From Arenibacter palladensis (GTDB lineage Bacteria; Bacteroidota; Bacteroidia; Flavobacteriales; Flavobacteriaceae): 64,000 bases of DNA. The first letter of the stretch is position 1, and each line of letters begins with the position of its first letter. The notes under the pieces were generated by a model. That model was not told where the DNA came from. It did no database searches and saw only the letters and a program-made list of their open reading frames with translations. A program made the position numbers and the translations under genes. Positions 18,923-25,861 of this stretch are shown one piece after another. Location of the stretch: NCBI RefSeq assembly GCF_900129275.1, contig NZ_FQUX01000010.1, positions 111,293-175,292 on the forward strand, written 5' to 3'.

Positions 18923-19026
18923 GTTAGAAGGTTTTATGTTATAAAGTTGAAAGTTATAAAGTTTAAAGTTGAAAGTTGAAAGTTTTCCGGGTTTTATGTT
19001 CTTTAGCTCTCCTTCGGAGAGACCAG

Positions 19027-20679
19027 TTATAGGGAAATCCCCCTTTTCCATGGGATAAAGTCGTTCTGCTCCAGTTGAACCGCTGCGGGAATCTTGTTTC
19101 CACTGGCTACTTCTATGATATAGTCCAACAATTCCTCTCCCTTGGTCTGTATGGTATCTTCCCCGGTAATAATGGTGCCGGTGTTAAAATCGATGATGTC
19201 CTTCATGCGTTCCGTTAGGGCATTGTTGCTGGACATTTTTATGACCGGGGCCACAGGGTTGCCCGTAGGGGTGCCGAGGCCGGTAGTAAAGGCTATCACA
19301 TTGCAGCCAGATCCAGCCAGACCAGTGGTACTCTCCACATCGTTACCGGGGGTACAGAGGAGGTTCAGGCCATTTTTAGTGACCCTTTCCGTGTAATCCA
19401 ATACATCCTTTACCAAGGAAGTCCCACCTTTTTTGGCTGCTCCGGCCGACTTCATAGCGTCTGTGATGAGTCCGTCCTTAATATTTCCTGGCGATGGATT
19501 GTTTTCAAAGCCGGAGCCTATAGAGACCGCTTTGGCGGAATAGGCCCGCATAATACTGGCAAATTTCTCTGCATTTTCCGGAGATTCACAACGGTTGATG
19601 AGTTCCTGTTCCACGCCGTTGAGTTCTGGGAATTCGGAAAGTACGGTGGCCCCTCCCAAAGCCACAATAAGATCGGAAGCATAGCCGAGGGCCGGATTGG
19701 CCGAAATTCCTGAAAATCCGTCCGAGCCACCACATTCCAAGCCCAGTACCAATTTACTTAGTGGAGCGGGTTTACGTGTTATCTTATTGGCTTCAATAAG
19801 TCCCAAAAAGGTTTTTTTGACCGCTTCCTCTATAAAGTGCCGCTCGCTCTTGCTTTTTTGTTGTTCCAAAATATGTAGCGGTTTGGAAAAGTTGGGGTCG
19901 CGTTTGGCTATGGCAGCCTCCAAAATTTTCACCTCTGCGTTCTGGCAGCCCAAACTAAGAATGGTAGCTCCTGCCACATTGGGGTTGGTAATGTATCCAG
20001 CCAAAAGGTTGCAAAGCGTGTCCGAATCTCCGCGGTCACAGCCGCAGCCTCCGTCATGGGTAAGGAACTTAATGCCATCCACATTCGGGAAGGTCCTGTT
20101 CTGTTTAATGTCTTCGGCCGTCTTAATAATTGGGGCAGCCATCAGGTCCTCTGCACTGGCCCCCTTTTTGTATTGGGACACCAAGACCTCGGTATCTATA
20201 ATATAGTCTTGTGCGGTCTCATAGCCTAGGGCGTTGAGAAGGGTAGTGCGAAGGACATTTACATTTCTGTTTTCACAGAATACCATAGGGATTACCAGCC
20301 AATGGTTGGCGGTTCCTACACTGCCGTCGGCACGGTGGTACCCATTAAAAATGCTGTTCTTCCACTTGGAAATGTCCGGTGCCACCCAGCTGGATTGTTG
20401 TTCCCCCACATTGTAGTCGGAGGAAGCATGCACCACATTGTCTATGGTAATGCTTTCCCCTTGGGCAATGGGCTTAACAGCTTTTCCTATCAGGGCACCG
20501 TACATAAGGATGGGGTCGCCCACCTTGAAATCCTGAAGGGCGAATTTATGCTTGGCGGTAACATCGTTTTTGAGCGGGAAGGATTTCCCCTCAAAATCTA
20601 CCACATAATCTTTTTTCATATCCTGCAAAGCGGCAAGGATATTGTCATTGGGATGTATCTGTAAAAAGTTCTTGGACAT
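19027..20679 (-). CDS. UxaA-family sugar-acid dehydratase
   Basis: A 550-residue iron- or metal-dependent dehydratase of the altronate/galactarate dehydratase (UxaA/GarD) family. The N-terminal SAF domain covers about residues 1-90, followed by the main domain with the Cys-rich segment THDGGCGCDRGDSDTLC near 210 and LGCQNAEV near 245. A GLECGGSDGFSGISANPA segment near 315 is a strong family marker, and the C-terminal domain runs from about 400. With a COG3618 lactonase downstream and an MDR dehydrogenase 18 bp upstream, it probably removes water from L-fuconate or a related six-carbon acid; altronate is the alternative. Confidence 0.9.
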   Translation of the reverse strand: MSKNFLQIHPNDNILAALQDMKKDYVVDFEGKSFPLKNDVTAKHKFALQDFKVGDPILMYGALIGKAVKPIAQGESITIDNVVHASSDYNVGEQQSSWVAPDISKWKNSIFNGYHRADGSVGTANHWLVIPMVFCENRNVNVLRTTLLNALGYETAQDYIIDTEVLVSQYKKGASAEDLMAAPIIKTAEDIKQNRTFPNVDGIKFLTHDGGCGCDRGDSDTLCNLLAGYITNPNVAGATILSLGCQNAEVKILEAAIAKRDPNFSKPLHILEQQKSKSERHFIEEAVKKTFLGLIEANKITRKPAPLSKLVLGLECGGSDGFSGISANPALGYASDLIVALGGATVLSEFPELNGVEQELINRCESPENAEKFASIMRAYSAKAVSIGSGFENNPSPGNIKDGLITDAMKSAGAAKKGGTSLVKDVLDYTERVTKNGLNLLCTPGNDVESTTGLAGSGCNVIAFTTGLGTPTGNPVAPVIKMSSNNALTERMKDIIDFNTGTIITGEDTIQTKGEELLDYIIEVASGNKIPAAVQLEQNDFIPWKRGISL

Positions 20680-20697
20680 AGTGGAATGCGCTTGATA

Positions 20698-21705
20698 TTA
20701 AAATTCTACCGTGGCTTTTATTACTCCTGTAGCGGGTTTTAACCAGCTATCGAAATTTTCTTTCATCTGTGTGAAATGCACGTTGTGCGTAATGAACGAT
20801 TCTGTGGGGAACTGGTCCAGTATGGCAATGACCCTTTCAAAATCTGCTACCGTGGCATTTCTGCTGCACATAAGGGTGGTCTCCTTGGCGTGGATGGCAG
20901 GGTGGGTAAAGGTAAGTTCCCCTTTGGAGAGTCCCACCAAGATGTACCTCCCGCCGTGCGACATATAGTTGGGTCCCTGTTCCAAGGCTCCTTTATGGCC
21001 AGAGGCATCGAATACGGCTGTGGCCAAATCGCCATTGGTAATTTCCGAAATCTGTTTAACGGGGTCTTCTGTGACATTGACAATATGGTCCACCCCAATC
21101 TTTTCCTTGGCATATTGCAGTCGGTCCTGGTTCATGTCCAGGGCAATGACCTTGGCTCCTTCTATCTGGGCCAATTTCATAATGCCGATACCGATAGGGC
21201 CACAGCCTACGACCACTATGGTCTCCCCAGGAACTATCTGCGCCCTACGGATAGAGTGTGCCGCTATGGCCAAGGGCTCTACGATGGCCATTTCTTCGTT
21301 GGTCAGGTGCTTGGCCGGCAATAAAATGTCCACAGGAACAGTAATCTGCTCTTGCATGCCGCCGTCCGTGTGTATGCCCAAAACCTGGATTTGAGTGCAG
21401 CAATTGGTCTTGCCGTTCCTACAGGCCACACAATGTCCACAGCTCAGGTAGGGCATGATCACTACATTGTCGCCGGCTGCTATGCCCTTATCGTTTTCGT
21501 CTATTTCCAGCACAGAGGTGGCCAGCTCGTGGCCCAGGATCCTGGGGTAGGTAAAAAAGGCTTGGTTGCCGGTATAAGCGTGCAGGTCGGTACCGCAGAT
21601 GCCCACCTTGTTCACTTTTAACAGGGCTTCCCCTTTTTTTCTGATCGGGGCTTCTTTTTCCTTTAACTGAAAGTCCCCAGGTTCCTCACAAACAATGTAT
21701 TTCAT
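20698..21705 (-). CDS. Zinc-dependent MDR alcohol/polyol dehydrogenase
   Basis: NAD(P)-dependent medium-chain dehydrogenase resembling L-galactonate/L-gulonate 5-dehydrogenases and related sugar-acid enzymes. The start is set at the ATG giving MKYIVCEEPGDF; an earlier in-frame ATG (21753) would add 16 atypical residues. Catalytic zinc ligands appear in GICGTDLHAYTG and GHELATSV. The structural zinc lobe is intact (CGHCVACRNGKTNCC near residue 92-106). The cofactor motif is VVGCGPIGIG near 170. First gene of the three-gene operon, so it likely oxidises a hydroxyl of the same sugar acid handled by the UxaA protein. Confidence 0.9.
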   Translation of the reverse strand: MKYIVCEEPGDFQLKEKEAPIRKKGEALLKVNKVGICGTDLHAYTGNQAFFTYPRILGHELATSVLEIDENDKGIAAGDNVVIMPYLSCGHCVACRNGKTNCCTQIQVLGIHTDGGMQEQITVPVDILLPAKHLTNEEMAIVEPLAIAAHSIRRAQIVPGETIVVVGCGPIGIGIMKLAQIEGAKVIALDMNQDRLQYAKEKIGVDHIVNVTEDPVKQISEITNGDLATAVFDASGHKGALEQGPNYMSHGGRYILVGLSKGELTFTHPAIHAKETTLMCSRNATVADFERVIAILDQFPTESFITHNVHFTQMKENFDSWLKPATGVIKATVEF

Positions 21706-22447
21706 GTGTTTAATTCTTTGGTTTTTATGGTTGATGTGATTGGTCATTACCATTTTATAGCTGTTGCCTAAAATTACAAGAGCTAAAATGCCAATGTGGT
21801 TTAAGGGTGTAATTTAGCCAAAAAGATTTAAAAATTGTTGAAAGCTTAAAGTTCAATGTTGAATGTTAAATGTTAAAAGTTGGGAAGGGTTAAAAGTGTA
21901 TTGGGAAGTGGAAAATTAGTATAGATTGAAGGGAGTAAAGAGAAAAGAGATAAGAGAAAAGAGAAAAGACTAGCCAGAGTCAGGAACCTAGAAACTAGAC
22001 ATAGTCATTGGTTGAATGTTGAAAGTTATAATCTTATAAAGTTAAAAGTTGAAAGTCCTCATGGTGATGAAACGTTGGAAGAATCTAGATGCTAGACCTA
22101 GACTAAAGATTTATGTTGAATGTTCAATGTTGAAAGTTGAAAGTTCAATGCCGTCATTGCGAGTCTACCTGTCGATAGACAGGCCTGCCCGGCCGTCAGG
22201 CGGGTGCAGCGCGGCAATCTGCATCTTAAAATGGACAGAGGTCAGCCCGTCACTTCGAGTTTACCTACCTTCAGTTTGGTGATTTTGCAAAACAAATTGG
22301 AGCAAAATTGTATCTAAAAGCTCTCGAACTAACGCTAGGGACTAGAATCTTAATATATGTGACTGACCAAAATCATTTCAGGAATCAGGCCTTGGGATTA
22401 CCTTCGGAAATAACACTGAAGTTAATTTGGTGAGTTTTAAATAAAAC
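21706..22447. other. Gene-free region with dispersed repeat words
   Basis: No supported gene. From about 21838 to 22150 the sequence is rich in degenerate 'gttgaaagttaaa' and 'aatgttgaatgtt' words and purine runs of 'gagaaaagagaaaag'. A palindromic repeat of the 'tcattgcgag...gcaatct' family sits at 22152-22220, and an inverted copy of the 'ctcgaagtgacg...tatcgagaag' family at 22248-22314. The promoter of the FMN-lipoprotein gene must lie in the last 130 bp; I saw no convincing -7 box. Confidence 0.7.
22152..22220 (-). repeat. Interspersed palindromic repeat, inverted copy
   Basis: Reads 'cgtcattgcgagtctacctg...gcgcggcaatct', the reverse orientation of the copy at 17855-17923. The copy at 23455-23522 is almost identical to this one over 65 bp, including the internal 'gtcgatagacaggcctgcc' stretch. 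Confidence 0.8.
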
Positions 22448-23134
22448 ATGAATATGAAGAAAATAAAAATGCTTTTGATGATGGTGGTTGTCTTGGGATG
22501 GAACTGCAAGGAAAATCCAAAACAGACGGAACCAATAATTGAACCTGAACAGGAAATCCAAACCACGACCGAAGTACCGGCGAGTATAAAGGAGATAGCA
22601 GCCTTTGCAATGTCCACTTTTACGGATACGACCAACATCCAGGATCTTATAATCTTTAAAGAGCTTAATACTACTAGCGGTATTATTTCTACCACAGATT
22701 TGGAAAGGGCAAGCGACCTGTATAAAAAGTTGGCGACCCGCGGGCAAGCCACTTCCCTGCCCATATTTGAAGTCAAGGAAACGGACTTGGTTGTTCTACC
22801 TGTACAGGGCGTAGGTTTTGGTGGGGCCATCTGGGCAAAGGTTCTTTTGGATAAAAAGACCTTGGAAATAAAAAACATAGCCTTTGAACACAAAGCGGAA
22901 TCTGAAGGCTACGGTGCTGCTGTTAGTGAAAAAACATTCGAAGATCAGTTCTTGGGTGTGAAAATCAAATTGGAGGAAGACACCTTTACATTGCAAAAAG
23001 CCATTGAAAAAGCCAATGACGACGGACATTTTATTGACGGGATTTCTGGGGCGACCATGACCAGTAAAGGGGCCGTTTCCATGATGAACGAGGGTTTGCG
23101 GAAGTACGAAGGCTATTTAAAGAGCGTTCAGTGA
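22448..23134 (+). CDS. Stand-alone covalent-FMN domain lipoprotein (NqrC C-terminal-like)
   Basis: A 228-residue protein with a hydrophobic N-terminus ending in a Cys (GWNC, residues 17-20), a loose lipobox that suggests a lipoprotein. A low-complexity linker follows, then an FMN-binding domain like the periplasmic domain of NqrC and RnfG. The flavinylation motif DGISGAT at residues 197-203 is perfect, with Thr203 the expected site of FMN attachment by ApbE. No other Nqr or Rnf subunit and no ApbE gene is nearby. The role is probably extracytoplasmic electron transfer or redox sensing; the partner is unknown. It sits alone between repeat-filled gaps. Confidence 0.82.
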   Translation: MNMKKIKMLLMMVVVLGWNCKENPKQTEPIIEPEQEIQTTTEVPASIKEIAAFAMSTFTDTTNIQDLIIFKELNTTSGIISTTDLERASDLYKKLATRGQATSLPIFEVKETDLVVLPVQGVGFGGAIWAKVLLDKKTLEIKNIAFEHKAESEGYGAAVSEKTFEDQFLGVKIKLEEDTFTLQKAIEKANDDGHFIDGISGATMTSKGAVSMMNEGLRKYEGYLKSVQ

Positions 23135-24010
23135 GTAGTGTTCTTTAGCCAAAAGGCAATAGGCAATAGGCAAAAGTTGGTTGTTGGTGGTAAGTTTTGA
23201 GGAATATTCAAAAACTGGTGGCTGAGCGTAGTCGAAGCCACTGGATGAAGTACATGGAGATTGAGCCTACCTAAAGGCAGGAAGGCGTAGTCGAAATCGA
23301 AGTAGCTGGTGGGCAGTAATCAGTTTTCTTCAGCCAAAAGCCAAAAGCCAATAGGCAATAGTTTAATGTTTAATGTTTAAAAGTTGAAAGTTGAAAGTTG
23401 AAAGTTGTCAATTCGAGTCCTCCCTTCGTCACAAGGAAGGAGCTTTTGTTTTTAGTCATTGCGAGTCTACCTGTCGATAGACAGGCCTGCCCGGCCGTCA
23501 GGTGGGCGCAGCACGGCAATCTATTTATTGCAGGTTTGAGATTGCTTCGTCGCTATCGCTCCTCGCAATGACGGATTTCATTCAGAACGCATTACATTCC
23601 CCTCTTGGGAGAGCCTGTCCCGATTTCTAGCGGGAGGCTAGCCTGTCTGCCACCGGCAGGGGGTGTGTTTTAACCATTACCCTATCTAATGTTCTCATTC
23701 TTAGGCCAGATCTTTCAGAACCCTCCGTCTTCGCTTATGGCGAAGCCACCTCTCTTCGTCACAAGGGAGGAGCCCTTACTGTCGTCATTGCGAGTGAAGC
23801 GCGGCAATCTGCTCCTTACAGTGTACAACTAACAATTAGTAATAAACAAAGTTGATGTTCAAGGTCCAAATTCCAGGAACTTGTGGTTTTGGCTACGCCT
23901 GTATGCCGATACAGGCAGGCTCAGTCACCGCATGAAGTAAACAATATGTAGTAGTCGGTTAATTAGGATTGAAAAAATAGTAAACAGTATAAATCGGCGG
24001 AGCCAAAAAC

Positions 24011-24175
24011 CCTTAACCGCAGAGGACCGATAAGTAAATGCAACGATTTGCATTTACTGCAAGGGGCCAGCTGGCGCGATGGAAAAGCTCCGAGAGCAGG
24101 AGTCCCGTGAGGGACGACGCGGAGTTTCGCACACGGTTTTTCGACCTCGGTGTCGAAAAAATACCTCGGTTAAGG
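24011..24175. other. Compact multi-hairpin element, possible structured RNA or mobile ssDNA end
   Basis: A closing stem is formed by CCTTAACCG (24011-24019) and CGGTTAAGG (24167-24175). Inside it are three further hairpins: an 11-bp perfect stem AGTAAATGCAA/TTGCATTTACT (24033-24043, 24048-24058, loop cgat); a two-part stem CTCCG/CGGAG (24088-24092, 24120-24124) enclosing GTCCC-gtga-GGGAC (24102-24115); and TTTTTCGAC/GTCGAAAAA (24137-24145, 24152-24160). The inner part is more GC-rich than its surroundings. I recognise no named RNA family. It could be an RNA or the remnant of a mobile or repeat element. Confidence 0.6.
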
Positions 24176-24210
24176 CGCCTTCGCCCTCGCTACTGCTGGC
24201 TCCTCTAATT

Positions 24211-24272
24211 CAAGGTACACTGTACCTTGTCTTTTCGGCCCTGTTTCGTTTTCTTTGGGCGAGCAAAGAAAA
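24211..24272. repeat. Two palindromes downstream of the multi-hairpin element
   Basis: CAAGGTACA-c-TGTACCTTG (24211-24229) is a perfect 9-bp palindrome with a single-base centre. A near match (caaggtactttgtacc) lies at 16511-16526. The second, TTTTCTTTG-ggcgag-CAAAGAAAA (24249-24257 and 24264-24272), is a perfect 9-bp stem with a 6-base loop. Neither is followed by a T-run on the plus strand, so they are not simple terminators. Confidence 0.7.
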
Positions 24273-24382
24273 TGAAAATGACCCATTACAACGAGTTTGC
24301 CTATTGACAGGCAGGCTTGGGAAGGGCCTTAAATGGCATGATACTATATCGCAGTATCAGTAGAAATCTGGATAAAAAATGC

Positions 24383-24390
24383 TATCTTTC
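24383..24390 (+). promoter_or_regulatory. Candidate -7 element TATCTTTC for the saccharopine dehydrogenase-like gene
   Basis: TATCTTTC differs from the Bacteroidota -7 consensus TAnnTTTG only in the last base. The same 14 bases, aaatgctatctttc, stand 28 bp before the start of the symporter gene at 62805. Its position 33 bp before the ATG at 24416 supports that start over the earlier in-frame ATG at 24317. No clear -33 TTG is seen. Confidence 0.45.
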
Positions 24391-24415
24391 TTATAACATA
24401 TTAAGCTACATATTT

Positions 24416-25555
24416 ATGTCTTACAACATGGTTATTGCCGGTGCTGGGGGAATAGCACAGGCCGTTGGATTAATAATGGCGGATTGGGGCAATGTTCCGC
24501 TAAAAATATTTATTGGAAATCGTACACTGGAAAAGGCGGAAAAAGTAGCCCATTGGATAGGGAAGGGCACTACCAACCCGGGAGTGGCCCAGGCATTTTG
24601 CCTTTCAGAAACGGGCCTGACCAAAGAAATGGAGGAAATTTTTATCCAGGGCGATGTGCTGCTGGATTGTCTTCCCGGTAGTTTGGCGCCCAAAATGGCT
24701 AGGTATGCAAAAGACTATAAACTCCACTATGTAAATCTCACCGAATATGTGGCAGAGACCAATGAAATAATGGCATTGGCAAAAAATGCCGAAACTGGTT
24801 TTGTGCTCCAATCCGGTCTGGCACCAGGGTATATCAATCTTTTGGCACACCATCTCTTTCAGGAATTTTGCAGTAAACATAAGGTAGACAAGGTAGATAA
24901 GCTGCAGTTTAAGGTTGGGGCCTTAACGGACCATGCAGTGGCACCACATTACTACGGATTTACTTGGAGTCCAGTGGGGGTGGCCACGGAATACCTAAAA
25001 GATGCGGAGGCAGTCCGCGATTATAAAAAAGTACCCCTTAAATCCCTGTCTGAAAGGGCAACCATCATAATAGATGGTAGGACCTATGAGGAGGACCTTA
25101 CTTCAGGTGGGGCCGCCGATCTACCGGACGCCCTTGCGGGCAAGGTGCGCCAATTGGATTATAAGACCCTTAGATATCCTGGACACTACGCCTGGGTGCA
25201 ACAACAAATCGCAGGTTTGAAAAATACCGATGCTCCCATAAAGATCCTTCAGGAGAAAATGGAAAGTGCGATTCCGCATATAGAGAACGATCAAATTGTG
25301 CTGTATGCCGCAGTAGAGGGTAAGGATAGGCACGGGGTACTTAGAAGGAGCGAGGTTTCCAAGCTAATATACCCTCAGAATGTGGGGATACACAGGCTTA
25401 GGGCTATACAGACCACCACAGCGGCACCCATGGTGCAGGCCGCTTTTATGTTAATGGAGTCCGAACACAAAGGTGTTGTTCTACAAAGTCAGATAGATCC
25501 AAAGCCTTTTTTGAACGGAAATTTTATAGCGCCTATTTATGGTTACATCAATTAA
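24416..25555 (+). CDS. Saccharopine dehydrogenase-like NAD(P) oxidoreductase
   Basis: A Rossmann-fold oxidoreductase of the saccharopine dehydrogenase family. The start is set at the ATG giving MSYNMVIAGAGGIAQAVG, because this places the dinucleotide motif GAGGIAQ at the N-terminus as usual. The upstream ATG at 24317 would add 33 residues encoded across a repeat and a likely promoter. Other features are DVLLDCLPGSLAPKMAR near residue 80, and the C-terminal catalytic-domain region with SGLAPGYINLLAHHLF near 130 and TSGGAADLPDALAG near 245. The true substrate is unknown; family members act in lysine or other amino acid metabolism. Flanking genes give no hint. Confidence 0.85.
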   Translation: MSYNMVIAGAGGIAQAVGLIMADWGNVPLKIFIGNRTLEKAEKVAHWIGKGTTNPGVAQAFCLSETGLTKEMEEIFIQGDVLLDCLPGSLAPKMARYAKDYKLHYVNLTEYVAETNEIMALAKNAETGFVLQSGLAPGYINLLAHHLFQEFCSKHKVDKVDKLQFKVGALTDHAVAPHYYGFTWSPVGVATEYLKDAEAVRDYKKVPLKSLSERATIIIDGRTYEEDLTSGGAADLPDALAGKVRQLDYKTLRYPGHYAWVQQQIAGLKNTDAPIKILQEKMESAIPHIENDQIVLYAAVEGKDRHGVLRRSEVSKLIYPQNVGIHRLRAIQTTTAAPMVQAAFMLMESEHKGVVLQSQIDPKPFLNGNFIAPIYGYIN

Positions 25556-25861
25556 GCGGTAATTGAATTTGGATACTTATTTGGCTTCTTATGAATTTTA
25601 GTCACCAAGCGGGGTATGAACGCTCGGACGCTTTCTAGTCTAAACGGAACGGGCTGGCCTATTCTGGCGTTCAGGCGGGCTTAGAAAAGTAATTAATAGT
25701 TTCCTTCCGATGCCTTATGACTTGCCTTTTAGTAATTGACTTCAATTAAATTATTTTAACATTGTGTAAAATTATGGTTAAGACCATTTTCCTTTGAACG
25801 AAAATGCGTAATATTATTTTTTAATAATAAATGTATCCATTCAATTCATAAATCCATCACA
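25556..25861. other. Short gene-free region
   Basis: About 306 bp with no gene. The part around 25610-25690 is locally GC-rich and not obviously related to the repeat families; the last 150 bp are AT-rich and probably hold the promoter of the following lipoprotein gene. I saw no clear TAnnTTTG element. Confidence 0.6.

Larger units (their letters stand above)
23135..24415. other. 1.3-kb gene-free region with repeats and a structured element
   Basis: No supported gene. It holds copies of the 'tcattgcgag...gcaatct' family (23455-23522, 23538-23574, 23782-23810), a 'ccctccgtcttcgcttatggcgaagccacc' element (23721-23773) that is nearly repeated at 30100-30153, and 'cccctcttgggagag...' elements near 23600-23650. 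A multi-hairpin element lies at 24011-24175, with more palindromes at 24211-24229 and 24249-24272. A 94-codon reading frame (24079-24363) runs across these structures and is not credible as a gene. Confidence 0.75.

Noticed and set aside
18923..19051. Extended N-terminus of the lactonase gene
   Set aside because: The extra 43 residues come from intergenic 'aaagttgaaagttg' words and overlap the UxaA gene; the family start is MIIDSHQHFW.
20776..21394. Long plus-strand open frames opposite the MDR dehydrogenase gene
   Set aside because: They are antisense to a gene with clear family motifs and show no domain features of their own.
24079..24363. 94-codon open frame over the hairpin element
   Set aside because: It runs across several perfect palindromes, has no family features, and ends inside the likely promoter of the next gene.
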